Positions 9,809 through 18,693 of a stretch of DNA of 64,000 nt are shown here, piece by piece. The notes under the pieces are model-generated. The model saw nothing but the letters and a program-made list of their open reading frames with translations. It was not told the origin of the DNA and did no database searches. A program made the translations under genes and the position numbers. This DNA is from Vibrio penaeicida (lineage in GTDB: Bacteria > Pseudomonadota > Gammaproteobacteria > Enterobacterales > Vibrionaceae). Numbering within the stretch: the stretch's first letter is position 1; each line of letters opens with the position of its first letter. The stretch is taken from assembly GCF_030689305.1 (NCBI RefSeq), contig NZ_JAUYVM010000004.1, forward strand, positions 124,001-188,000, read 5' to 3'.

Positions 9809-9988
9809 TTAGTCGTCGGTTAAAAACGAGCCGCTTAACGCATAGGGATCTTCTTCCATTCCAAAAGCAATTCGACCTCTTAGTTGTTCCAGTTCATTTT
9901 CTAGCAAGTACATTTGGTCGAAATTTCCTTCGGAACATGCGATGAAAATCTGTTGTTCCAAGTCTTCAATTTTGTCTTGAATACCCAT
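9809..9988 (-). CDS. Small conserved hypothetical protein
   Basis: A 59-residue acidic protein starting MGIQDKIEDLEQQIF. A helical, leucine-rich heptad-like N-terminal part (IEDLEQQ, LENELEQL) is followed by a polar tail, which suggests a short coiled coil. A strong GGGGGGA ribosome-binding site lies about six bases before the ATG at 9988, which supports it as a real gene and supports this start over the upstream in-frame one. I recall similar short proteins in vibrios but know no function. It follows the torS terminator on the opposite strand. Confidence 0.65.
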   Translation of the reverse strand: MGIQDKIEDLEQQIFIACSEGNFDQMYLLENELEQLRGRIAFGMEEDPYALSGSFLTDD

Positions 9989-10199
9989 GTTAAATCCCCC
10001 CACTTTGGAATGATTCTCAGAGCGAATAACCCGAACAAAAGGGTGACCCTCAATCGGATTATAGACAACGAATTCAAGTTAGATCATCAGATCTCGCCTT
10101 AGACCAAAATTGAGAAAGGTACAAACCAATAACTTACAGATGGCAATGTATAAAATTCGACCAATAACCAGCGACTTATAAACTTGTAAAAAATGCCAA

Positions 10200-11825
10200 T
10201 TATTTTGAATTTTTTCTGGGGAAATTGACGTAGCAAACTTCCGCGTTTATTCCTATCTTCTGAAATACCTGTAACCAACGAATTTGGTTTTGCTGCAGTT
10301 TATCCCCAGGTCCCTTTACTTCAATAAACTTAAACTGATCGCCTTTAAACGCGACTAAGTCGGGCTGCCCTGCACGGAAGTTCCGCATGTCAGACAGTAT
10401 TACTTTGAATAATTCAGCTAATTTTTCTTTAGGCAATGCGTGTTCTGCTAGTTGGATATGTTCTGGTGTAAATAACTCCCAAATCACGTAGGGGTTAGCT
10501 TTGCCTTGCTTTTCTATATAACGTTTTTCGAGAGCTTCGTAGCCATCGTTCAAAAATTCTTGAAAAGCTTGGTCTAATTTATTTGCTCTAATTTGTGAAA
10601 ACTCGGGACGATAAAGATCTAATGGTCGATATTGATAAGCATGGTTGAACGCACCTTGCACAGACGCAAAAATACAATCCCAAAATGCTAAGCCAAACAA
10701 CCCATTTAAAAAGCCGTTTTCGAGATAAAATACACCCCAGCCCTCATGGCTAAAATGCTGCTGAGAGGCGATCTCAACCCTATTTTGAGACAAATCCAAC
10801 TCGATGAATGTTTCTTCAATATTCGGTTTCTTTTGTTGCTTGGCTTTTTGCCCCAATTTCCTAAGTAACTTGCGTTCAATTCGCTGTGCTACTTCCTTTT
10901 CATCGACATCATATGGCGATTCAATCATCTCTCTCACAAGTTGTAATGCTTGTTCGTTGTTATTTTGCTTCTCCCAAATGCGGGCTCGTCTCTCCCGGCT
11001 AGGGGGAAGGTTGTTTTCGCTAAACCAATTTACTGCAGAATCGTATTGTTCGAAGCGCTCTAAATCGCGTGCCAGTTTATTAACTAAGTGAGATCTCTTT
11101 TTGTTAATGTCGCTGTGGGTGCTGGCTGGTGGGAGATTGCCTAACCAATGGCTTACTTGTTCTAACGTCGGTTTTCGTTGTTCATAATACTGATTACTGA
11201 GTTCACTGATTTGGAGCAGTAAATCCAGTTCTTCGCGCTGGTTAAAGTAGCGAAGCTCACGGCTAAGTTTGTAGCTTTCGAATTGATTAAGACCAAGATC
11301 AGACAACACAAATTGAGTGAAATCTTGATGAGTATTGGTGAAAAACAGCGATGTAAAAATCGGCATTAAATTGGCATGAAGCAGTTGAATGCAGGAAAAT
11401 TGAAGTTGCCCTGTGTTTATTTCTTCTTCTGGTAATGTGGCTATGAGGGTTGCTTTCGGAAGCGATTTACCGGTTGAAGGGAAAAGAGTGATGATTTCTG
11501 GTTTTGTGAGTAGTTCATGCGCAAGTGTTTTTGCGCTAAGGGAAGCGGGGAGCAGAATAAGTCTTTGCTGTTCGAGTTCTATTAAGCTCGCTTGAATATC
11601 TTCTATTTCGTCGTAAACGAGCTTATCGCTTCGAAACCACTCACCTTTACGCGATAGCATTCTTATGAGCAAACATTGAGATGAAACACTCAGCGATTGG
11701 AATCGATCGATCCAGAGTAATTCCTCTTCCAATAAAAGGTCGCCATAGATGCCAAGCGCGTGGTCGAGTAGAAGCTGAAAGTTTTTGTGGTAATAGTCTG
11801 GTGCGAGTTCGGGAGTAGGGTGCAT
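10200..11825 (-). CDS. VRR-NUC domain nuclease (FAN1-like)
   Basis: A 541-residue protein whose C-terminal ~120 residues carry a PD-(D/E)XK nuclease core of the VRR-NUC type: AGQPDLVAFKGDQFKFIEVKGPGD, then LQQNQIRWLQVF. The catalytic Asp, Glu and Lys are all present. The helical N-terminal and middle parts resemble the SAP/TPR regions of bacterial FAN1-like proteins. Eukaryotic and Pseudomonas FAN1 are structure-specific 5' flap nucleases acting in crosslink repair, and the same role is inferred here. Start chosen at MHPTPEL; the ribosome-binding site is weak. A terminator separates it from the upstream transporter gene. Confidence 0.85.
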   Translation of the reverse strand: MHPTPELAPDYYHKNFQLLLDHALGIYGDLLLEEELLWIDRFQSLSVSSQCLLIRMLSRKGEWFRSDKLVYDEIEDIQASLIELEQQRLILLPASLSAKTLAHELLTKPEIITLFPSTGKSLPKATLIATLPEEEINTGQLQFSCIQLLHANLMPIFTSLFFTNTHQDFTQFVLSDLGLNQFESYKLSRELRYFNQREELDLLLQISELSNQYYEQRKPTLEQVSHWLGNLPPASTHSDINKKRSHLVNKLARDLERFEQYDSAVNWFSENNLPPSRERRARIWEKQNNNEQALQLVREMIESPYDVDEKEVAQRIERKLLRKLGQKAKQQKKPNIEETFIELDLSQNRVEIASQQHFSHEGWGVFYLENGFLNGLFGLAFWDCIFASVQGAFNHAYQYRPLDLYRPEFSQIRANKLDQAFQEFLNDGYEALEKRYIEKQGKANPYVIWELFTPEHIQLAEHALPKEKLAELFKVILSDMRNFRAGQPDLVAFKGDQFKFIEVKGPGDKLQQNQIRWLQVFQKIGINAEVCYVNFPRKNSK

Positions 11826-11841
11826 TAAAATACATATAAAC

Positions 11842-11874
11842 AAAAAGAGCCTACCCTTGAGGGTAAGCTCTTTT
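11842..11874. terminator. Terminator after the OFA transporter gene
   Basis: AAAAGAGC-CTACCC pairs with GGGTAA-GCTCTTTT (one C-A mismatch) around a TTGA loop. It lies about 20 bases past the transporter stop on the minus strand and just upstream of the nuclease gene start. It ends with a T tract on both strands. Confidence 0.8.
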
Positions 11875-11895
11875 AGAGAAAATGTTCAATAAGAT

Positions 11896-13131
11896 TTAAG
11901 CAGAAGCTTTAAGTGACTCTGCTTTCTCTTCAGTGATTGGCTTGGTAACCAGTGCAAGTACAACACAAACGCCCATCATGACCGCTGAGATGGTGTAAGC
12001 CAACCCAAATCCAGTGCCATTCGCCATTGAGTAGCCAACAACCGCAGCACCAATTGCACCACCGATACCCCAAGACGTATAAAGTACACCATAGTTAGTA
12101 CCATAGTTCTTAAGACCATAGTATTCCGCAGTAATAGATGGGAATACAGCAAGCAAAGTACCATAGCCAACTGCAGCGATAGCTGTTCCGATGATCAATG
12201 TGAATTCAGAAGTGAACGTTGCAAACAGAACCATGTTAATGCCCTGAAGAACGAACGCTAAAAGAAGCGTGCGCACGCCACCGATTTTGTCTGAAAGTAT
12301 ACCGGCTGCAACACGACCGCCTGAATTAAACACGGCAAGTATAGACGCTAGGTAAACCGCGTTAGGCAGGTTTGCTTGAACGCTCGCAATGTTTGTGATG
12401 TTACCGATGATCATCAAACCAGCTGATGCGGCGAACGCGTACATGATCCATAAGGAGTAGAACTGAGGCGTTTTTAGCATGTTATGCCAAGTGATGTCGG
12501 TTGGCGTTTTGGTGACGACAGTGGCTTTACCTGCTTTCACTTTTGGCGCTTCTGGTGTGTAACCTGCTGGTGGGTTATTGATGGTGCAAGCAAGTGGAAC
12601 AGCAATGATCAATACACCAATACCCAAGATCATAAAGCTTGAGTTAATCCCGTAAGAAGAAATAAGTGCTGATGTCACTGGGGCTAGGTAAACCGCAGCC
12701 AAACCAAACCCAGCAGCAATCAAGCCATTTACTAAACCTTTCTTAGAAGAATGGAACCACTTCATTGCAGAAGGAGAAAGGCAGGCGTAGCCAAAACCAA
12801 TACCAGCACCGGTGATTACGCCGAAAGTAATATTCAACATAAGAACGGAATCCGCAAAGCTTGAACCTATCATGCCAAGACCGGTAAGCGTTGTGCCCAA
12901 AATAAGAATGTTTCGTGGCCCCATTCGGTCCTGAAGTACGCCAGCAACAAGAAGACAGATAGAAAAAGTAATCGTGGCGATTGCGTAAGGCTGCGATGCG
13001 TCGGAAGCGCTCCAACCAAAGTCACTTACTAATGCTTTGTTAAAAACACTCCAGGCGTACAGAATACCGAGGCAAAGGTTGATACAGAATCCAGCCAGTA
13101 GAATTCGCATCGCTCTATCGATTTTTTTCAT
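11896..13131 (-). CDS. OFA-type MFS transporter (oxalate/formate antiporter family)
   Basis: A 411-residue major-facilitator protein with 12 predicted membrane helices. LLAGFCINLCLGILYAWSVF in helix 1 and VAGVLQDRMGPRNILILG in the loop 2-3 signature (G-x-x-x-D-R-x-G) are typical of the OFA subfamily, which includes the oxalate:formate antiporter OxlT and E. coli YhjX (a pyruvate-responsive transporter). The second-half signature GRVAAGILSDKIGG is also present. It probably moves a small carboxylate across the inner membrane; the substrate is not determined. It is flanked by a terminator and appears monocistronic. Confidence 0.88.
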   Translation of the reverse strand: MKKIDRAMRILLAGFCINLCLGILYAWSVFNKALVSDFGWSASDASQPYAIATITFSICLLVAGVLQDRMGPRNILILGTTLTGLGMIGSSFADSVLMLNITFGVITGAGIGFGYACLSPSAMKWFHSSKKGLVNGLIAAGFGLAAVYLAPVTSALISSYGINSSFMILGIGVLIIAVPLACTINNPPAGYTPEAPKVKAGKATVVTKTPTDITWHNMLKTPQFYSLWIMYAFAASAGLMIIGNITNIASVQANLPNAVYLASILAVFNSGGRVAAGILSDKIGGVRTLLLAFVLQGINMVLFATFTSEFTLIIGTAIAAVGYGTLLAVFPSITAEYYGLKNYGTNYGVLYTSWGIGGAIGAAVVGYSMANGTGFGLAYTISAVMMGVCVVLALVTKPITEEKAESLKASA

Positions 13132-13346
13132 TTCTTATCTCAATCCACCCGTGAGGGTTTGTTAGGTTCTAAAATATTTTTTGTCTTTATCAAAAAAAGA
13201 CACAAGAGGTGCGCGCGGATTATAAACAATCCCGATGTGATTGGAATCCCTTTTTCAACATAAATTAGGAATAATTTCGGGATCAGAGTTTTATTAGTTA
13301 GGAGTAGGTATTGACAGTGTTGGAATGATGTTAATGAAAGGTTTAA

Positions 13347-14561
13347 TTAGCTGTAAAAGTCGTTGTCTGTGGTGACGATGCAATTTTTTCCCAATCTTTT
13401 CGCTTCATACAATGCGCGGTCTGCTCGCTGGATCATTGTGTTGTAGTTTGCGTCTTCTTCACAAGAACAAGCAACGCCAAATGATGCTGTTGTGGCCTCT
13501 TTAAAGCCCCATTTATTAACCTTAGATCGTATTGCTTGAGCGTAGCAAAGTGCCTGCTCGTATTTATAATCACTCATGCATACAATGAATTCTTCGCCTC
13601 CCCATCGTGCACTAAATGCTTGGTCGCCTAAAACTTCGTTTAAAACGGCAGCAAATGCTTTGAGCGTCTTGTCTCCACCGGAATGTCCATACTTGTCGTT
13701 GACCGATTTAAAATCGTCTAAGTCAATTAAAATACAGCTCATCGATTGGTCGAGGGAGTGGCGATTTTCTAAAGTTGTTGTCATGAATCTACGATTATGA
13801 AGCCCTGTGAGGGAGTCATGATTTGCCTGATAGGTGAGCTTTTCTTCCAAAAAGAGCTGCTCGGTAACATCCAAAACTGAAACTTGTACGGCGGGCTGAC
13901 CATCCCAATCAATTAAGCGCTCGGAAAGCTTAAAATAAGCGGTGGAGCCGTCTAGTCGTGTGTTTCTAACGGTGACGTTTTGGCTGGTCTTCTCACCATC
14001 GAGCAACATCTGATATCGAGAGAGAGCAACCTCTTGATAATTAGTCGGTATATGATCGAGAACCGAAGCCGTCTGCATAAAAGATTCAACGTCAGAATAA
14101 CCCAGCATTTTCGCATAGGTTTGATTGACCAATAGCGGATCAAAATCGCGGTGAACAAGTATGCCTTGAAGAGAACCTTCTACTAATTCACGGTAGCGCC
14201 TTTCATTTTCGCGAAGCTGTATCAATGCTTCTTCCTGAGCTGACATATCAATGACGGTCACTTGCAAGGCTGGTTTTCCTTCCCACTCGATAACATGATC
14301 GATTGCCAATACTGAAAACTCTCTGCCATTCCTATCGATATTAATAGAGGAGTGCATTCTTGGACGCTGTTGATCTGTCAAAATCTTTCGATAGGTATCG
14401 ATGGCTTCTTCGTGATCACTCGGTGCGATGAGATCAAGCAAGCTGCTTAACTTATAGATTTCATCTACCGAGCTAAAACCGTAGATATTGGCAAAAGCTA
14501 AATCGACGTAGAGCGCTTTGAAGTTGCGCTGAATGACAACGCCATAAGTACTATCGAACAA
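13347..14561 (-). CDS. PAS-PAS-GGDEF diguanylate cyclase
   Basis: A 404-residue soluble signalling protein. PAS domain 1 covers about residues 5-120 and PAS domain 2 about 125-240, followed by a GGDEF domain at 245-400. The second half begins with the usual NHDSLTGLHNRRFM. The active loop is GGEEF (RWGGEEFIV), which is catalytically competent, so it likely makes cyclic di-GMP from two GTP. No RxxD inhibitory site is obvious before it. No membrane segment is seen, so an internal cue is sensed. It starts with TTG behind a weak ribosome-binding site. Confidence 0.88.
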   Translation of the reverse strand: MFDSTYGVVIQRNFKALYVDLAFANIYGFSSVDEIYKLSSLLDLIAPSDHEEAIDTYRKILTDQQRPRMHSSINIDRNGREFSVLAIDHVIEWEGKPALQVTVIDMSAQEEALIQLRENERRYRELVEGSLQGILVHRDFDPLLVNQTYAKMLGYSDVESFMQTASVLDHIPTNYQEVALSRYQMLLDGEKTSQNVTVRNTRLDGSTAYFKLSERLIDWDGQPAVQVSVLDVTEQLFLEEKLTYQANHDSLTGLHNRRFMTTTLENRHSLDQSMSCILIDLDDFKSVNDKYGHSGGDKTLKAFAAVLNEVLGDQAFSARWGGEEFIVCMSDYKYEQALCYAQAIRSKVNKWGFKEATTASFGVACSCEEDANYNTMIQRADRALYEAKRLGKNCIVTTDNDFYS

Positions 14562-14918
14562 AGTAAGACTCTAATGGTTGTGAAAATTAAATGGTAACTC
14601 ACAACTAAGGGGGGGATGTGATGATCGAGCTCTCGAAAACAGAATTTCCATTGCTTTAGTGATGAGAATTTAGAATGTTAATTTTCTGTGAATAAATTTT
14701 TATTAAACTGCATTTCAATAGAAAAATCAGGCTTTGTGAGTGTAAGTAAATGTTTCCGGTGTTAACTGTTTGTAAATGCGTGTTTATGTGAGGAAAAAAT
14801 CAACGTTATGTAACATTTTTTTACTTGAAATTGAGCGATAAATGCGCAAAATGGCGCTGAAAACTAAGATTTCGATAATGAAAGGACGCATTCCCTTAAT
14901 TTAGGTAATGGTGAATAT
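14562..14918. other. Intergenic region, promoter-bearing
   Basis: These 357 AT-rich bases lie between two divergently transcribed genes and must hold both promoters. I see no convincing hairpin, operator palindrome or conserved ORF. Confidence 0.6.
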
Positions 14919-15281
14919 ATGAAACTGATTTTAATATTACTGGCTTCTGTATCTGCGGGTGTTGCTTCTGCGGATCACTTTCATTCTTTCATGCTAGGGC
15001 TTGCTGTTTCAGCGTTGGCTGTCGGTAGCTGCTACTGGTTCTGTTTCCGTAGTACTCGTTTCCCAGCATTGGCTGTGGTACTTCTTCTTTGCGGCATGCT
15101 TTCTAAGCTCACCATTACTGTCTCTGGTGTAATGATTGGTGTGAACGAAGGCTTAATGACTTCTCCTTTGGTGTTTTCATTAACCTATCTTTACTTCTCT
15201 ATTGTTATTACCTATTTGTGGTTCAGCTATCGCCAAAGCGTTACAGAGGTTCCTAAGAAACTCGCTGTTGCAAAAGCTTAG
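14919..15281 (+). CDS. Small integral membrane protein of unknown function
   Basis: A 120-residue hydrophobic protein with about four membrane helices. MKLILILLASVSAGVASADHFHSF could be a first helix or a signal sequence; further helices are near 27-47, 50-72 and 85-105. The tail is basic and polar (QSVTEVPKKLAVAKA). I do not recognise a named family, although it looks like a conserved vibrio protein. The ATG follows a long AT-rich leader. A strong terminator follows, so it is monocistronic. Confidence 0.7.
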   Translation: MKLILILLASVSAGVASADHFHSFMLGLAVSALAVGSCYWFCFRSTRFPALAVVLLLCGMLSKLTITVSGVMIGVNEGLMTSPLVFSLTYLYFSIVITYLWFSYRQSVTEVPKKLAVAKA

Positions 15282-15330
15282 ATTGCAATATTGGTAACGC
15301 TCGTAACGTTGTCAAAGAAAAGAATTAATG

Positions 15331-15359
15331 AAAGGCCTTCCTAAACGGAAGGCCTTTTT
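15331..15359 (+). terminator. Rho-independent terminator
   Basis: AAAGGCCTTCC and GGAAGGCCTTT form an 11-bp stem around a short AAC-type loop, followed by T5. It lies 50 bases downstream of the small membrane-protein gene. The remaining ~300 bases up to 15660 show no gene or clear signal. Confidence 0.9.
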
Positions 15360-15660
15360 GCATTTGCAACAAAATGAACTGATATCGTGACCCTAAGACT
15401 AAGCGTGATAAAACCACCATATTGGTAAAATATGATTAATAATTAATCGGTTACACAATATGCCGTTCCTTAGCTTATTTATATCCTATATTGTATATAG
15501 AAGTGGTGGGAATCTTGCGCTGATTTTCTCTTTAGATGTGTTAAAGTTCACCATTCTGTTTAAAGATGCCCAAGTAAAAGTTTAGTGAAAAAAGTACTAT
15601 GGTTTGGGTATAAGCAATTATTTTTAAGTATGTATTTCATACGCGACCTATGGTGAATCA

Positions 15661-16665
15661 ATGTCATTTCCTATTCTTATCTGTGACGACTCCGCATTAG
15701 CCCGTAAACAGATGGCACGTTCACTTCCTGCTTCGCTTGGGGCAGATATAACTTTTGCTGTTCATGGACTCGATGCATTAGAACAACTTCAAACGAGTGA
15801 ATTCAAACTGATGTTTCTCGACCTGACCATGCCTGAACTGGATGGATACGGTACGCTTGAAGAGATTGGGAAACGTGGAATAGACATTAAAGTGGTGGTG
15901 GTATCGGGGGATATCCAGCCTAAAGCGAAAGAAAAAGTGATGTCCTTAGGGGCAAAAGCGTTTTTGCAAAAACCGATTAACAAAGACGATTTAAAAGACG
16001 TACTTAAAACCCTCATTGAGCCAGCTACGCAACCGCAAACTTACATGCCCACAGCGGTTGAGCTTCCTGTTCTAAAAAGACGCGACATATACATGGAAGT
16101 GGCCAACGTGGCGATTGGCCGAGCGGCCGATGCGCTTGCTCGTCATTTTGATGTGTTTGTGCACTTACCATTACCAAACGTGAATATTTTTGAAGTCAGT
16201 GAGCTGCACATGGCACTGCGCGATTTGGCTGATAATGACCAAGTTTCGGGGGTTTGCCAAGGGTTCAGTGGTGAAGGGATCGCGGGGGAGGCACTTGTAC
16301 TTCTTAGCGATTCTTCAGTTACCGACATCAACAAACTCATGCAATTACCAGCGGATAATGAGCATGAAGAACTTGAGTTGTTAATGGACGTATCCAACAT
16401 TCTGGTGGGTTCGTTCTTAAATGGATTAGGCGAGCAGTCCGAAGTGCGCTTCTTCCAGAGTTCTCCTGTTTTATTGGGACAGCACATCCCGATCGATTCG
16501 ATTATTCAGTCCACGTCTGGATCGTTCACCAAAACCATGACCTTCGAAGTAAGCTACAACATAGACGGCACGAATATTAATTGTGACTTGTTGTTTATGT
16601 TTGTAGATGAATCTCTTCCTTTGTTGGATAACAAATTAGCTTACTTAATGGAGGATGATCTGTAA
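15661..16665 (+). CDS. Response regulator with CheC/CheX-like output domain
   Basis: A 334-residue protein. Residues 1-120 are a receiver domain: DD pair in ILICDDSALARKQ, phospho-Asp in LMFLDLTMPELDG near 57, and Lys in FLQKPINKDDL near 105. The rest (about 140-334) resembles a CheC/CheX/FliY-type fold, with MDVSNILVGSFLNGLGEQ as the signature helix. Known CheC-like domains are phosphatases for CheY-P. The coupling suggests a regulated phosphatase or adaptor in chemotaxis or a related pathway. The next gene starts in a TAATG overlap, so the two are translationally coupled and likely act together. Confidence 0.82.
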   Translation: MSFPILICDDSALARKQMARSLPASLGADITFAVHGLDALEQLQTSEFKLMFLDLTMPELDGYGTLEEIGKRGIDIKVVVVSGDIQPKAKEKVMSLGAKAFLQKPINKDDLKDVLKTLIEPATQPQTYMPTAVELPVLKRRDIYMEVANVAIGRAADALARHFDVFVHLPLPNVNIFEVSELHMALRDLADNDQVSGVCQGFSGEGIAGEALVLLSDSSVTDINKLMQLPADNEHEELELLMDVSNILVGSFLNGLGEQSEVRFFQSSPVLLGQHIPIDSIIQSTSGSFTKTMTFEVSYNIDGTNINCDLLFMFVDESLPLLDNKLAYLMEDDL

Positions 16666-17114
16666 TGCTGAATCTACCTGCAGAATTCGAACAGTTCCAC
16701 TGGATGGTGGATATAGTACAAAACGCAGAAATGGGGTTAGTAGTACTGGATAGTGAATACAATATTCAGGTTTGGAATGGCTTTATGACCCACCACAGTG
16801 GAAAACAAGCGCACGAGGCTATTGGTAAGTCTTTGTTTGAGGTGTTCCCTGAAATCCCAAGAGAATGGTTTGTTCTTAAAGCCAAGCCTGTATTCAATAT
16901 GGGTTGCCGCAGCTTTATCACTTGGCGTCAACGCCCGTATTTGTTCCGCTGCCGTAATGTTCGCCCAATCACGCAGCAGGCGGAGTTTATGTATCAAAAC
17001 GTCACTCTTAACCCGATGCGAACACCAACTGGGCAGGTTAAATCGATGTTTTTGTCGATTCAAGACGCCACAGCAGAAGCAGTGATAGCAGGCGAAACAG
17101 AAAATACTCGATAA
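16665..17114 (+). CDS. PAS domain protein
   Basis: A 149-residue cytoplasmic protein made almost entirely of one PAS domain (GLVVLDSEYNIQVWNGFMTHHSGK, then IGKSLFEVFPEIPREWF). It has no output domain of its own. The start codon shares a base with the stop of the preceding REC-CheC-like gene (TAATG), behind a GGAGG site inside it, so it is made together with that protein and may supply its sensory input. This partnership is inferred from the coupling. Confidence 0.82.
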   Translation: MLNLPAEFEQFHWMVDIVQNAEMGLVVLDSEYNIQVWNGFMTHHSGKQAHEAIGKSLFEVFPEIPREWFVLKAKPVFNMGCRSFITWRQRPYLFRCRNVRPITQQAEFMYQNVTLNPMRTPTGQVKSMFLSIQDATAEAVIAGETENTR

Positions 17115-17149
17115 CGATATAAGTACGAAGTGTAGCCTTTAAAAAATAC

Positions 17150-17183
17150 AGCCCGATAGAATATGACTATCGGGCTTTCTTTT
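17150..17183 (+). terminator. Rho-independent terminator
   Basis: AGCCCGATAG and CTATCGGGCT form a 10-bp stem with a seven-base loop, followed by a T-rich tract. It ends the REC-CheC/PAS operon. Confidence 0.9.
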
Positions 17184-17219
17184 TTGCGGCAAAGCCATAG
17201 GGCTACGCTTCTGTGCTAA

Positions 17220-17264
17220 GTACTTAGATGTAACGTACTTAGGTATAACGTACCCAGGTGTAAA
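17220..17264. repeat. 15-bp tandem repeat, three copies
   Basis: Three adjacent imperfect copies of GTACTTAGGTGTAAC lie between the terminator above and the D-lactate dehydrogenase stop codon. The first two copies differ at two positions and the third at more. It is a small minisatellite or a row of binding sites. Confidence 0.7.
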
Positions 17265-17287
17265 GATTTAGTGGGCTATGAAGTCAC

Positions 17288-18283
17288 TTATGAAGCGACT
17301 TCATTTACGCTGCTGCCATTGTTTATTACGTCCGTAATGTTTTGTAGTGTTACCGAAGCGATACTACTTAGAGCGTCTTCTGTTAAGAACGCTTGATGCC
17401 CGGTAAAGATGACGTTATGGCAAGCAGACAATCTTCTGAACACATCGTCTACAATCACATCACTCGATTTATCTTGGAAGAACAATTCTTTCTCATTGTC
17501 ATAAACATCTAATCCAAGTGCCCCTATCTTACCTGACTTAAGTGCCTCAATAGCGGCAGCAGAATCGAGCAAGTCTCCACGACTGGTGTTAACAATCATG
17601 ACACCGTCTTTCATTTGAGCAAATGCGTCGGCGTTCAACATGTTCTTATTTTCTGGAGTAGAAGGGCAATGTAGGCTAACGACATCCGCATGTTTATAGA
17701 CGTCCTCTAGTGCGCAATACTTAACACCTAAATCGATAGCTTTAGGGTTTTGGTATGGATCGAAACATAAAATTTCCATTCCTAACCCTTTTAATATTCG
17801 CATGGTCGCCAAACCAATTTTACCCGAGCCCACAATACCTGCGGTTTTACCGTGAAAGTTAAAGCCGACCAAGCCTTCAAGGTTGAAGTTAGCATCGCGC
17901 GTGCGTTGGTATGCTTTATGATATTTTCGGTTAAGGCAAAGCATTAAACCTACAGCGTGCTCGGCAATAGATTCCGGTGAATACGCTGGTACGCGCACTA
18001 TCCTGATGTTTAACTCTTGAGCTGCATTGAGATCCACACGATCAAATCCAGCACATCTCATAGCAACAATCTTCACTCCGATATCAGCAAGCTGTTGTAG
18101 TACTGGTTGAGACAAATCGTCATTCACGAATGCACAAACCACCTCGCAGCCAGAGGCTAGGCGAGCAGTTTGCTCAGTTAATCGGAAGTCATGAAACTCA
18201 AAAGCATACGAATAATGCTCGTTTTCGTGACTAAAACTTCGCTCGTCATAAGACTTAGAGCTGAAAAATGCGATCTTTAGCAT
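17288..18283 (-). CDS. ldhA: D-lactate dehydrogenase (2-hydroxyacid dehydrogenase family)
   Basis: A 331-residue NAD-dependent dehydrogenase that reduces pyruvate to D-lactate in fermentation. The substrate-binding MRCAGFDRVDL and the dinucleotide fold GIVGSGKIGLATMRIL are present, as are the catalytic Arg in NTSRGDLLD and His in FTGHQAFLTEDAL. The sequence resembles E. coli LdhA throughout and has the family length. The ATG at 18283 is chosen for its GAGGAG site; the upstream in-frame start lacks one. It is transcribed away from guaC. Confidence 0.9.
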   Translation of the reverse strand: MLKIAFFSSKSYDERSFSHENEHYSYAFEFHDFRLTEQTARLASGCEVVCAFVNDDLSQPVLQQLADIGVKIVAMRCAGFDRVDLNAAQELNIRIVRVPAYSPESIAEHAVGLMLCLNRKYHKAYQRTRDANFNLEGLVGFNFHGKTAGIVGSGKIGLATMRILKGLGMEILCFDPYQNPKAIDLGVKYCALEDVYKHADVVSLHCPSTPENKNMLNADAFAQMKDGVMIVNTSRGDLLDSAAAIEALKSGKIGALGLDVYDNEKELFFQDKSSDVIVDDVFRRLSACHNVIFTGHQAFLTEDALSSIASVTLQNITDVINNGSSVNEVAS

Positions 18284-18516
18284 GACTGTACTCCTCAACA
18301 ATAGAGTTAGTTATTAGTATAAGTGCTATTGATACAGTTGATTGAAAGAAAAATAAACCCCAAATTTAATGAGCGTTAACTGTTTGTTATTAAAGAGGTT
18401 GTAGTATTGTCTAAGAGGTAAAAATGAGAAAAATGAATAGGATAAAACGCAAAAAGGTAGGGTTTTGGGTATGATTTCTTCGGTAAGGTAACACAAAAAA
18501 ATTACAAATATTAGTC

Positions 18517-18544
18517 TTGTCAGGAATCTTTAAGTGCCTATAAT
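18517..18544 (+). promoter_or_regulatory. Sigma-70 promoter of guaC leader
   Basis: TTGTCA (18517-18522), a 16-bp spacer and a perfect TATAAT (18539-18544). Transcription would start near 18551, at the foot of the hairpin described next. Confidence 0.75.
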
Positions 18545-18550
18545 GCTGAA

Positions 18551-18583
18551 AACCGGAGCGTCTGCCAACGCTCCGGTTTTTTT
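18551..18583 (+). terminator. guaC: Terminator hairpin in the guaC leader (possible attenuator)
   Basis: AACCGGAGCG and CGCTCCGGTT form a perfect 10-bp stem with an eight-base loop, followed by T7. It begins just after the predicted transcription start and about 110 bases before guaC. It would stop nearly all transcripts unless relieved, so it is either an attenuator for guaC or the end of a very short RNA. Confidence 0.7.
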
Positions 18584-18693
18584 GTGTCCGAAAAACGTGA
18601 AACTCTTCTGCCAAAGAGATTCGCGCTTGAAAGCAGGCCTGCCAGCCAACTTTCTACGGGCATGCAATACACAGTTAAAGGAAATTGCATACC

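Larger units (their letters stand above)
18284..18693. other. Intergenic region between ldhA and guaC
   Basis: This 410-bp stretch holds the ldhA promoter on one side and a sigma-70 promoter with a terminator-like hairpin on the guaC side (listed separately). No conserved ORF is seen. Short frames crossing it are broken by the hairpin. Confidence 0.6.
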
